Of a DNA stretch of 5,590 bases, positions 1 to 5,534 are shown piece by piece (position 1 is the first letter of the stretch; every line of letters starts with the position of its first letter). Source of the stretch: Clostridia bacterium (lineage in GTDB: Bacteria; Bacillota; Clostridia; Christensenellales; Aristaeellaceae); contig JAFZLE010000210.1 of NCBI GenBank assembly GCA_017551645.1, forward strand, positions 1-5,590, written 5' to 3'. A program made the translations under genes and the position numbers. A model generated the notes under the pieces. The model made no database searches. It had not been told where the DNA came from and saw nothing but the letters and a program-made list of their open reading frames with translations.

Positions 1-33
1 GGGCACCTGCTTGACGCACACAAATATGTTCAT
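1..33 (-). CDS. etfB: Electron transfer flavoprotein beta subunit, N-terminal fragment (cut by window edge)
   Basis: Only the first 11 codons are inside the window; they read MNIFVCVKQVP from an ATG at 33-31, and the frame is still open at the edge. This is the hallmark N-terminus of EtfB/FixA-type subunits, where the first beta strand leads into the invariant VKQVP segment. EtfB pairs with EtfA to form the FAD (and AMP or second FAD) heterodimer that carries electrons from acyl-CoA dehydrogenases; in anaerobes it often takes part in flavin-based electron bifurcation. The likely ribosome binding site on the minus strand is AGGACGG at 47-41, 7 nt before the ATG. It is divergent from comM and has its own promoter about 100 bp upstream. 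The call rests on 11 residues only, but the motif is distinctive. Whether etfA or an acyl-CoA dehydrogenase follows cannot be seen here. Confidence 0.82.
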   Translation of the reverse strand, partial: MNIFVCVKQVP

Positions 34-55
34 GTCTTTCCCGTCCTGTCCGTTT

Positions 56-74
56 CCGCGCGGTCAACACGCGG
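56..74 (-). promoter_or_regulatory. Second stem-loop in the etfB leader
   Basis: CCGCG at 56-60 and CGCGG at 70-74 form a perfect 5-bp all-GC stem with a 9-nt loop. In the etfB mRNA it would sit 8 nt upstream of the putative ribosome binding site (47-41). It could affect translation initiation or be incidental; short GC stems are common in GC-rich DNA. Confidence 0.3.
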
Positions 75-95
75 CGCTGAGTTTTGTATGTGTGT

Positions 96-129
96 GGCCT
101 TTTCGGCAAAATGCCTTTTGCCGGCGGCC
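96..129 (-). promoter_or_regulatory. 5'-terminal stem-loop of the etfB leader
   Basis: CGGCAAAA (104-111) and TTTTGCCG (116-123) are a perfect 8-bp inverted repeat with a 4-nt loop. It is enclosed by a second pair, GGCC at 96-99 with GGCC at 126-129, separated from the inner stem by a 4/2-nt internal loop. With the predicted etf promoter at 137-165, transcription would begin near position 130, so this structure would be the very 5' end of the mRNA. Such 5' stems can stabilise transcripts against 5'-dependent decay. No U-tract follows on either strand, so it is not a normal intrinsic terminator. The pairing is seen directly; its role is inferred. Confidence 0.45.
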
Positions 130-136
130 TATCTGA

Positions 137-165
137 ATTATAACAGAAACCCTGACCGGAGGCAA
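137..165 (-). promoter_or_regulatory. Predicted sigma-A promoter for etfB
   Basis: On the minus strand, TTGCCT (165-160, 4 of 6 consensus bases) and TATAAT (142-137, perfect) are separated by exactly 17 bp. Transcription would start near 130, giving an etfB leader of about 97 nt that contains both stem-loops at 56-129. It is back to back with the comM promoter, with about 50 bp between the two -35 boxes. Confidence 0.65.
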
Positions 166-215
166 GCGTTTACGCCTATCCCGCAGCAAAGCCGGACCAT
201 AAAACAAAAAACAGA

Positions 216-244
216 TTGCGAAAATCCCGTATCCTTTGTATAAT
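216..244 (+). promoter_or_regulatory. Predicted sigma-A promoter for comM
   Basis: TTGCGA (216-221, 4 of 6) and a perfect TATAAT (239-244) have 17-bp spacing, predicting a start near 251 and a leader of about 34 nt before the comM ATG. A TTG codon at 216 would extend the comM frame upstream, but it lies inside this -35 box and so cannot be on the main transcript. This supports starting the gene at 285. Confidence 0.65.
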
Positions 245-284
245 AAACCTGACTGCAGAAAAACAGCGAAGGGGTCCGTATAAT

Positions 285-1814
285 ATGCTTTCCAGTACGC
301 TTTGTTACGCTTTGAGCGGCATCGACGGGATCCGCATAACCGTCGAGTGCAATCTTTCCGGCGGCTTGCCCGCTTTTGAGATGGTGGGTCTGCCCGATAT
401 GGCGGTAAAGGAAGCCAAAGAACGCATCAAGTCCGCTGTCAAGAACACCGGCTACGAGTTCCCCGCGGACCGTCTCGTTATAAACCTCGCCCCGGCGGAC
501 ATAAAAAAAGAGAGCGCGGCGTTTGACCTGCCCATAGCGATAGATATACTCGCGTGCTGCAAGCTCGTGAATCCCCAATGCACGGAAGATATCGCCATCA
601 TGGGCGAACTCTCATTAAACGGCGACTTGCGGCCCATACGCGGCGCGCTGCCGCTGGTGATATCAGCCAGGGCGGACGGCATAAAGACAGTTATTATCCC
701 GGAAGCCAACGCCAACGAGCTCATGTGCGTGGAAGGGATCGACATAATACCCGCCGGCACGCTCAGGCAGGTGGTCAATCACCTGTCCGGGAAGGCTCCG
801 ATCGCGCCCCTTAAAACCGTTTCCTACGGGCAGCTGCTGGGCGAAAGGGTCTACTCCTCGGATTTCATAAACGTGAAAGGCCAGACCAGTGCCAAGCGCG
901 CATTGCTGATCGCCGCGGCGGGCGGCCACAACGTGCTGATGGTGGGCCCTCCCGGTTCCGGCAAGACGCTCATGGCCAGGTGCATGCCGTCAATACTTCC
1001 CGACATGACCTTTGAAGAAGCGCTGGTGACCACGCGCATACACTCCGTAGCCGGAAATGTGCCCGAAAAGGGCCTGCTGGTGGAACGTCCTTTCAGGGCG
1101 CCGCACCACACCGCTTCCCATGTATCCATAGTGGGCGGCGGCATGCACGCCATGCCGGGCGAGATAAGCAAGGCGCACAACGGCGTGCTGTTCCTCGACG
1201 AACTGCCCGAGTACCGCCGCGACGTATTGGAAGCGCTGCGCCAGCCCATGGAGGACGGCTTCGTGACCGTTACCCGCGTGGCGGCGCAGAGTACCTATCC
1301 CAGCGAGTTCATGCTCATAGCCAGCATGAACGCCTGCCCCTGCGGGGCGCTGGGCAGCCGTACCAAGCAATGCCGCTGCACGCCCCTGGACATAAAAAGA
1401 TACCTAGGCCGCATCTCCGGGCCGCTGCTCGACCGCATAGACATGCACATAGAAGTGGAGTCCATCCCGCCCGAGAAGCTGTCCGACGTGAAGTCGGGCC
1501 CATCCTCAGCAGAAATGCGGCAGAACGTGGAAGCCGCGAGGGCGATACAGCGAAACAGGTATAAAGCCGAGGATATAACCTGCAACGCCAGGCTCAACTC
1601 CGCCACCCTCGACAAATACTGCCCCATGTCTGCGCAGACAAGGCAGATAATGAACGAGGCCAGCGATAAGCTGGGCCTCAGCAACCGCGCATATACGCGC
1701 GTACTTAAAGTTGCCCGCACCATAGCAGACCTGGCGGGCAGCGATGAGATCACCGCCGACCACGTGAGCGAAGCGCTGCAGTACAGGATGATCGACGCAA
1801 AGTACTGGGGCTGA
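285..1814 (+). CDS. comM: YifB/ComM family Mg-chelatase-like AAA+ ATPase
   Basis: A 509-residue protein, the usual full length of the ComM/YifB family (about 500-510). It begins with the typical MLSSTLCYALSGIDG and has an N-terminal Lon-protease-like fold domain (about 1-170, with GLPDMAVKEAKERI near 35-48). An AAA+ core of the Mg-chelatase type follows: Walker A GPPGSGKT at 221-228, the family signature FRAPHHTASHVSIVGGG at 270-286, Walker B GVLFLDE at 300-306, and LLDRID at 381-386. A Cys cluster CPCG...CRC at 351-365 is family-typical and may bind metal. The C-terminal helical domain spans about 410-505. In Gram-negative bacteria ComM is a hexameric helicase that drives branch migration during uptake and integration of transforming DNA; in Clostridia its role is less clear. 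The ATG at 285 is preceded by AAGGGG at 269-274 (10-nt spacing). The usual neighbours (dprA, topA) are absent; here it is divergent from etfB. The reading frame is intact. Confidence 0.95.
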   Translation: MLSSTLCYALSGIDGIRITVECNLSGGLPAFEMVGLPDMAVKEAKERIKSAVKNTGYEFPADRLVINLAPADIKKESAAFDLPIAIDILACCKLVNPQCTEDIAIMGELSLNGDLRPIRGALPLVISARADGIKTVIIPEANANELMCVEGIDIIPAGTLRQVVNHLSGKAPIAPLKTVSYGQLLGERVYSSDFINVKGQTSAKRALLIAAAGGHNVLMVGPPGSGKTLMARCMPSILPDMTFEEALVTTRIHSVAGNVPEKGLLVERPFRAPHHTASHVSIVGGGMHAMPGEISKAHNGVLFLDELPEYRRDVLEALRQPMEDGFVTVTRVAAQSTYPSEFMLIASMNACPCGALGSRTKQCRCTPLDIKRYLGRISGPLLDRIDMHIEVESIPPEKLSDVKSGPSSAEMRQNVEAARAIQRNRYKAEDITCNARLNSATLDKYCPMSAQTRQIMNEASDKLGLSNRAYTRVLKVARTIADLAGSDEITADHVSEALQYRMIDAKYWG

Positions 1815-1830
1815 ACCGTTTCCACATACA

Positions 1831-1860
1831 AAAAACAGGAGCTGATGCTCCTGTTTTTTT
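1831..1860 (+). terminator. Intrinsic terminator of comM
   Basis: A perfect 12-bp stem, AAAAACAGGAGC (1831-1842) with GCTCCTGTTTTT (1847-1858), closes a TGAT loop and ends in a run of seven Ts (1854-1860). It starts 16 nt after the comM stop. The 5' A-run makes it symmetric, so it could also stop transcription arriving on the minus strand from the phosphotransferase side. Confidence 0.93.
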
Positions 1861-2110
1861 CGTTCATATGAAACCCGTGAGGCAGTAAACGGGTGCTTGG
1901 TGCGTTCCCCGATGGCGTTTACCAGTCCTAACCTTATTGTTGGTTTTTGATACAACAATCCAATTCTCAAATATAAGCTGAGACCCTTTGATACCCCTAA
2001 GTAAAACCCCATACTATATAACAAGCTCTTCGGCAGGTTTTGGATGCTGACTCGGCCTTTGGAAAGTTATTGATGTGCATGGGTCCATGATTCTGTCTGA
2101 CATAAAAAGA
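1861..2110. other. Gene-free stretch of unknown nature with small inverted repeats
   Basis: About 250 bases with no supportable gene; all frames are short or broken, and composition is more AT-rich than comM. Small inverted repeats are visible: ACCCGT/ACGGGT (1873-1878 and 1889-1894), ATTGTTG/CAACAAT (1936-1942 and 1953-1959), each with a 10-nt loop, and CATGG-GT-CCATG (2078-2089). Some translated stretches look protein-like (for example SPMAFTSPNLIVGF on the plus strand, 1906-1947) but are soon interrupted, so this may be a decayed gene or the relic of an insertion. I do not recognise it. Confidence 0.4.
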
Positions 2111-2141
2111 TTCACCGGCCAGTATATTTCTGACCGGGGAA
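2111..2141 (-). terminator. Probable terminator of the phosphotransferase gene
   Basis: TTCACCGGCCAG (2111-2122) can pair with CTGACCGGGGAA (2130-2141) across a 7-nt loop, giving a 12-position stem with two mismatches. On the minus strand it is followed by TCTTTTTATG, a short U-run, and lies about 40 nt beyond the stop of the phosphotransferase. On the plus strand it is followed by CTATTTTATT, a weaker tail. Moderate support because of the mismatches. Confidence 0.55.
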
Positions 2142-2179
2142 CTATTTTATTGAAACATTGATTTATCTCTTTTCACGTA

Positions 2180-3185
2180 TTATCTACCAAAACCCGCATA
2201 GGGAATAGATTCTGTCAGGCACCTCGCGGCATCTTCAAGATCTTCGGGATCGGGTTCTTCTCTCTCCCGTGCACTGCAATCAAACTCGTCAACTATATTC
2301 TCGATCAGCACCATATCTATGAAAAGCGCAAGCTGCTCGAGCATTGCTTCGGAAATGTCCGTCTCACTACTGTAACCGCTAAGTATAGTATCGAAATACC
2401 CTTTCATGTATTCCATGCGCTTTCCTGCATCAGGTTCATTTTGAAACCATCCGACTCCGTGCGTCCACAGATTCGCCAGATCAAACATATACCAGCAATA
2501 CATACAGTTATCAAAATCAAATACCGTGATACGGCCGGTATTCATGTCAATGTGATAATTCCCGTCGCTGAAGTCAAAATGTACAAGGCCGTACACACTG
2601 TCGTTTACCGGCAGACTGCGGAATCTTTCCAGTCTTTCCCCTATCGCCTTTTTGAGTTCGGTGTACGAATCGGGAATCAGAGAATCGATATACTCCATAT
2701 TGTATTTATCATAATATCCCTGTCTTCGATACCGAGGCTTAAAGCTTTTAGCCAGCCTGTGAATTGCGCCTAATGCTTTTCCGGTATTATAAAAATACTC
2801 GTCGAGAGGAGCGCCCTCTCTATATCTGTACCCATTATCCGATATGAGCATAGCCAAAGAGCATGACAAATACCTCGTTTTGGTCCTGATCTTCAGTTTT
2901 GGTAAATACCTCAACAAGATTGCCGTCCAGAGAAGGTATCACATCTGCCACCGGAGCGCCATTTTCCGCAAGATAGTGCACAAACTCGGCTTCTGCCAGG
3001 TAATCTTCCTTCGTTCTGTCGCCAAGCGTCGACAAACGCAAAACATATTCCGGACTTCCGTTTTTACTGCAGACAAAGACCAGATTACGCCCGCCTTCGT
3101 GTCCGGCTGTTTCACTGATTTCATAATCATTTAGGTTATACAGTTGTTTTGCTTTTTCGATGGCTTTATCGACGATTTGATTCAT
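2180..3185 (-). pseudogene. APH-family phosphotransferase, split by a single frameshift
   Basis: Two overlapping minus-strand frames together encode one APH/choline-kinase-like phosphotransferase of about 320 residues. The first frame (3185 to 2835, 116 codons) carries the N-lobe: a Gly-containing nucleotide loop AGHEGGRNLVFV (27-38), strand YVLRLS (47-52) and an AEAEFVHYLAENGAPV segment. The second frame (in use to the stop at 2180) carries the rest: GYRYREGAPLDEYF, GKALGAIHRL, the catalytic Brenner motif LVHFDFSDGN with His, Asp and Asn, and the metal-binding DFDN followed by MFDLANLW. Homology leaves frame one after MLFGYAH and resumes with DNGYRYREG, placing the shift at about 2838-2858; one extra base or two missing bases explains it. 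Family members phosphorylate small molecules such as aminoglycosides, homoserine or choline; the substrate here is unknown, and the motifs look closer to the general YerI-like group than to resistance enzymes. ATG at 3185 has AAAGG 8 nt upstream. Catalytic residues are intact, so the break is recent or a sequencing error. Confidence 0.85.
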
Positions 3186-3227
3186 GAAAACAGCCTTTGC
3201 TTCTCTCCTTAGTCCTTATGGCTACAC

Positions 3228-3256
3228 AGTATATCAGACATAGATGGCGCTGTAAA
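3228..3256 (-). promoter_or_regulatory. Predicted sigma-A promoter for the phosphotransferase gene
   Basis: On the minus strand TTTACA (3256-3251, 5 of 6) and TATACT (3233-3228, 5 of 6) are spaced by exactly 17 bp, predicting a start near 3221 and a leader of about 35 nt to the ATG at 3185. It is well preserved although the gene behind it is frameshifted. Confidence 0.7.
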
Positions 3257-3507
3257 GCAAGCGGGGATTGATTTTACAACCGCCTATTCTATAGATACTC
3301 AGCTTTTATCATAGTTGGCGAAGACATTCGATGTAACGGTCTGCTCCCCCATCCTGTCAACATCATCGCGATGTTGAACACTTTGCAGGCGTACTGCGTA
3401 TTTCTATCTTTTTGGGGTTTTGGTAGATGTGAACAGTATGATGGATACTGTTTATCGTTCAAATCATAAATTTTGGCCACAGAAAGCGTGATATCGTTCG
3501 TCATTCT
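3257..3507. other. Gene-free stretch between the phosphotransferase promoter and the hydrolase relic
   Basis: A 71-codon minus-strand frame (3504-3289) has no recognisable domain, no ribosome binding site and biased, non-protein-like composition, so it is not called. The clearest structure is a hairpin at 3357-3377: TCAACATC and GATGTTGA pair perfectly around a 5-nt loop, and TGT/ACA extend the stem across one bulged base. No U-run follows on either strand. The stretch may hold decayed sequence downstream of the hydrolase fragment, but I cannot identify it. Confidence 0.4.
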
Positions 3508-3813
3508 TTATCTGGCTGTTTTCCCTGTCAATACATCCCAACCATCCAAACTGCCTTCCATAACGTTGATAGATACTGAACCATCCTCAACGACTATTGT
3601 ACTCAAAAAGCCTGGTAAGCAAAACGGCAGTCTTATGTTGGTCCCGGCTGGCGTGATTCGGATGATACGACGCCTTGCGTCCACCTGCAGACCTAAAGCC
3701 GAGTTGATAGTAATCCAGCTTGAAAGCGGCCGCGTGTAATGGTTTCCGCACTCCCAATGATTCCACAGCGCGCCGATATGAGATCCTGCGGTCCGCAAAC
3801 ATGAAAGAAAGGC
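3508..3813 (-). pseudogene. Remnant of a GH116 (DUF608) glycoside hydrolase, C-terminal end only
   Basis: The minus-strand frame is open from 3813 to the stop at 3508, about 101 codons. It reads into the motif WECGNHYTRPLSSW, which matches the pattern ECGxHYARxMASW near the end of the catalytic (alpha/alpha)6 barrel of bacterial GH116 beta-glucosidases, as I remember that family. The upstream AFLSCLRTA helix and the following strand-rich tail (RRRIIRITPAG, IVVEDGSVSINVMEGSL) fit the normal C-terminus of such enzymes. A complete GH116 protein has roughly 700-900 residues with catalytic Glu and Asp well upstream, so this fragment cannot be active. No start codon with a ribosome binding site exists: the only candidate is a TTG at 3798. 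The truncation point coincides with the start of the plus-strand discoidin gene. Family assignment is from recognised motifs only and could be wrong at family level. Confidence 0.5.
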
Positions 3814-3819
3814 TTAAGT

Positions 3820-4599
3820 ATGGAGCTTATCGTAAAAGACCGCGCCGGCATAATATTGGCGCAGGCGGAACACGCGGAAGAGATACAGTTGTGCCTTGAC
3901 CACACCTGGGATGAAGGGGACAAAGTTGAGATATTCGCACCCGCCCGCTCTCACCTGCGGCTCAGGCTGAACGCTTCCATACCGGAAGGCGAGGTATTCT
4001 GTCCTGACGGACATCTGGTTTGGCGCGTACCCGCCGGGGAACACAGGCTCGCCTATGCGCAGGAAGCTTTCCTGGCGAAAAGGAACATACTCTGCGCGCG
4101 CCTCATGACAAGTCAGGAGACCGAAAGCGTACGGGATATCGCCCGCAATCTTCTGGATCTCAGAGGAGACACGGGTTTTTATCCCCACTGCACGGCGAAT
4201 GTGGAGACGCGCGGCGAGTCTGTTTTCGCGGCCAGAAACGTCATAGACGGGCTCAGGCACAACACCTCTCACGGCAAATGGCCGTTTCAGAGCTGGGGCA
4301 TCGGCGCGAGGGAAGATGCGTGGTGCAATCTGGATTTCGGGCGGCCCGTCACAGCGGAAAAGATGGCGCTCACGCTGCGGGCGGATTTCCCCCACGACGC
4401 GTACTGGGTGTGCGGGCATGTTGTGGATTCTGAAGGCAGGGACACGTTCTTTGAACTTGCGAAGACCGGCGAAAGACCGTGGATCGAGCTGGGCGGGCGA
4501 GTGATCACTTGGCTCAGGCTGGAACGCCTGACAAAAAGCGACGACCCGTCTGCGTTTCCCTCTCTAAGGGCATGGGAAGTGCTCGGAAGGGATGTTTAG
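3820..4599 (+). CDS. Cytoplasmic protein with C-terminal discoidin/F5-8C-like carbohydrate-binding domain
   Basis: A 259-residue protein with no signal peptide or membrane segment. The N-terminal half (about 1-95) is strand-rich and resembles a small beta-sandwich ending in VPAGEHRLAYAQEAF. A linking segment (100-135) carries RNLLDL and the FYPHCTANVET stretch. The C-terminal half (about 134-257) has the look of a discoidin (F5/8 type C, galactose-binding-like) domain: FAARNVIDG, HGKWPFQSWGIG (151-162), DAWCNLDFGRPV, then LTLRADFPHDAYW (185-196) and a closing SLRAWEVLG. Related proteins in Clostridia are usually named carbohydrate-binding or hypothetical; no enzyme activity is known to me. 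ATG at 3820 has AAAGG at 3808-3812 with 7-nt spacing. The gene stands alone: the preceding fragment is a glycoside hydrolase relic on the other strand, which makes a past sugar-use locus thinkable. I found no clear promoter. Full-length and high-GC, so it appears functional. Confidence 0.8.
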   Translation: MELIVKDRAGIILAQAEHAEEIQLCLDHTWDEGDKVEIFAPARSHLRLRLNASIPEGEVFCPDGHLVWRVPAGEHRLAYAQEAFLAKRNILCARLMTSQETESVRDIARNLLDLRGDTGFYPHCTANVETRGESVFAARNVIDGLRHNTSHGKWPFQSWGIGAREDAWCNLDFGRPVTAEKMALTLRADFPHDAYWVCGHVVDSEGRDTFFELAKTGERPWIELGGRVITWLRLERLTKSDDPSAFPSLRAWEVLGRDV

Positions 4600-4616
4600 C
4601 CTGCTGCACTGCCTTA

Positions 4617-4639
4617 CGGCGCATGTATATACCGCGCCG
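4617..4639 (+). terminator. Weak hairpin after the discoidin gene
   Basis: CGGCGC (4617-4622) and GCGCCG (4634-4639) form a perfect 6-bp stem with an 11-nt loop, 17 nt after the stop at 4599. No U-run follows, only CTGCAAATTT, so it is at best a poor intrinsic terminator. It precedes the promoter at 4649-4677. Confidence 0.3.
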
Positions 4640-4648
4640 CCTGCAAAT

Positions 4649-4677
4649 TTGACATAACTGTTCAAAAATGGTATCAT
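4649..4677 (+). promoter_or_regulatory. Predicted sigma-A promoter of the zinc-ribbon operon
   Basis: A perfect TTGACA (4649-4654) and TATCAT (4672-4677, 5 of 6) with 17-bp spacing. Transcription would start near 4684, giving a leader of about 50 nt. This is the strongest promoter in the window by consensus match, and it rules out a GTG at 4685 as the translation start. Confidence 0.8.
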
Positions 4678-4718
4678 TCTGCTTGTGAAATACTTGAAAG
4701 CGCCCGTCCGGCGTTTAC

Positions 4719-4724
4719 AGGAGG
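4719..4724 (+). promoter_or_regulatory. Ribosome binding site that fixes the GTG start at 4736
   Basis: A perfect AGGAGG lies 11 nt before GTG 4736. The longer frame from GTG 4685 has no such site and would begin at the transcription start itself, so 4736 is chosen. Confidence 0.75.
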
Positions 4725-4735
4725 TGTGGAAAACA

Positions 4736-5098
4736 GTGTTTTGTCCCAAGTGCGGCGCCCAGTTGGTGCCCGGCGCACGTTTCTGCCCCAAATGCGGTCA
4801 GGAAGCGGGTGCGCCCGAACAGGCGGCCGAAACGGCCGGCCCGCAGATATATACCGTCACTTTCATCCGGGAAAAGCAGTGGTTCGCGATTAATCCCGCG
4901 GTCAAGATACTGGTGGACGAGCGGGACGAGTACAGAATCGACAGCGGCGAGACCATACGCGTGCCCATGGCCGCGGGCGTTCACGGCGTGACGTTCAAGT
5001 GCGGGATACGCAACAAGGTGATACAGCTGGAAGTCAGAAGCGATCTGTGCCTGAATCTCAAGTGGAACCGCCTGACCGGCAGCCTGGTCGTAAAATAA
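4736..5098 (+). CDS. Zinc-ribbon protein with beta-rich C-terminal domain
   Basis: A 120-residue protein starting at GTG 4736 as MFCPKCGAQ. The N-terminal Cys4 zinc ribbon is C3-x2-C6-x10-C17-x2-C20 (CPKCG twice). An Ala/Glu-rich linker (about 23-36) leads to a compact strand-rich domain (about 38-120): YTVTFIREKQW, ILVDERDEYRIDSGET, VPMAAGVHGVTFKCG and LNLKWNRLTGSLVVK. The pattern of a small ligand-like strand, a turn with DSGE and a G-V-H-G-V strand recalls PEGA/DUF2846-like beta-sandwich domains, but I would not assign it firmly. No signal peptide or membrane helix. It is first in an operon with the next gene, 26 bp downstream, which has the same zinc ribbon on a membrane domain. Together they suggest a sensor or scaffold pair, an inference from organisation only. 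The function is unknown. Confidence 0.85.
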   Translation: MFCPKCGAQLVPGARFCPKCGQEAGAPEQAAETAGPQIYTVTFIREKQWFAINPAVKILVDERDEYRIDSGETIRVPMAAGVHGVTFKCGIRNKVIQLEVRSDLCLNLKWNRLTGSLVVK

Positions 5099-5124
5099 GC
5101 CGCGCGGCGCAAGGAGGATAGATC

Positions 5125-5529
5125 ATGTTTTGTACCAAATGCGGAAAAGAACTGCCCGAAGGCGCGGTGTTTTGCCCCTTCTGCGGTCAGAAACAGGGCG
5201 CGCCCGCCGAAGCGCCCGCTTCCCCCGCCCCGGCGCCTGAGAGCGCGGGCTATGCAAAGCCCGTAAACCAGTCCCCCATCAAGAAAGCACGTTACAACAT
5301 ACTGTGCATCATCGGCCTGGTCATAGGCGCAATAGCGATAGTGTTCAGCTATATCCCGCTTGACCTGTTCAAGGTCTTGGGCGTACTGGCGGGCATAGGC
5401 GCCGTGATTGTCGCCGCGATAGGCGTGGTAAGGTGCAACCGCACCAACGAAAACGGACGCATACACGGCGTTTTGGGCATACTGCTCGGCGCGCTGACCA
5501 TCATATTTGTGATAATCGATATTCTGTAA
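5125..5529 (+). CDS. Zinc-ribbon membrane protein with three transmembrane helices
   Basis: A 134-residue protein. It opens with a Cys4 ribbon of exactly the same spacing as its upstream neighbour (C3-x2-C6-x10-C17-x2-C20; CTKCG and CPFCG), followed by a Pro/Ala-rich linker (about 25-48) and a basic KKAR before the membrane. Three hydrophobic helices follow at about 58-78, 82-103 and 113-133, rich in Gly, Ala, Ile and Val; the layout recalls DUF4190-type small membrane proteins, which commonly follow zinc ribbons in Clostridia. The ribbon is most likely cytoplasmic. ATG at 5125 has AAGGAGG at 5111-5117 with 7-nt spacing, the best ribosome binding site in the window. It is co-transcribed with the preceding gene (26 bp gap). 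No enzyme motif is seen; the function is unknown. Confidence 0.85.
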   Translation: MFCTKCGKELPEGAVFCPFCGQKQGAPAEAPASPAPAPESAGYAKPVNQSPIKKARYNILCIIGLVIGAIAIVFSYIPLDLFKVLGVLAGIGAVIVAAIGVVRCNRTNENGRIHGVLGILLGALTIIFVIIDIL

Positions 5530-5534
5530 ACGCC

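Noticed and set aside
216..284. Upstream extension of comM from TTG 216 (23 extra codons)
   Set aside because: The TTG lies within the -35 box of a good promoter, the family starts at MLSSTL-type sequence, and the ATG at 285 has a ribosome binding site.
138..578. 146-codon minus-strand frame across the etfB-comM intergenic region
   Set aside because: It overlaps both predicted promoters and the comM N-terminus and encodes nothing recognisable.
1295..2024. Long open frames on the minus strand opposite and beyond the end of comM
   Set aside because: They are complementary shadows of comM with no domain; the part beyond 1860 crosses the terminator and is not recognisable.
2835..2917. Programmed frameshifting or two-subunit kinase
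   Set aside because: No slippery heptamer or stimulatory structure is visible, and the second frame has no ribosome binding site that I can support at its putative start; mutation or sequencing error is simpler.
3228..3256. Aminoglycoside resistance gene
   Set aside because: The enzyme behind this promoter has APH-fold motifs but more closely resembles general small-molecule kinases of the YerI-like type, and it is frameshifted; resistance cannot be claimed.
3289..3504. 71-codon minus-strand frame downstream of the hydrolase relic
   Set aside because: No ribosome binding site, no domain and unlikely protein composition; described as gene-free sequence instead.
3814..4433. Large antisense and out-of-frame open frames in the discoidin gene (201 codons minus; 137 codons plus)
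   Set aside because: Frame shadows in high-GC coding sequence. Their translations are rich in Arg, Ala and Gly without motifs, whereas the 259-residue frame has clear conserved motifs.
4685..4735. Longer start (GTG 4685) for the first zinc-ribbon gene
   Set aside because: It sits at the predicted transcription start with no ribosome binding site. GTG 4736 follows AGGAGG and yields the typical MFCPKCG start.
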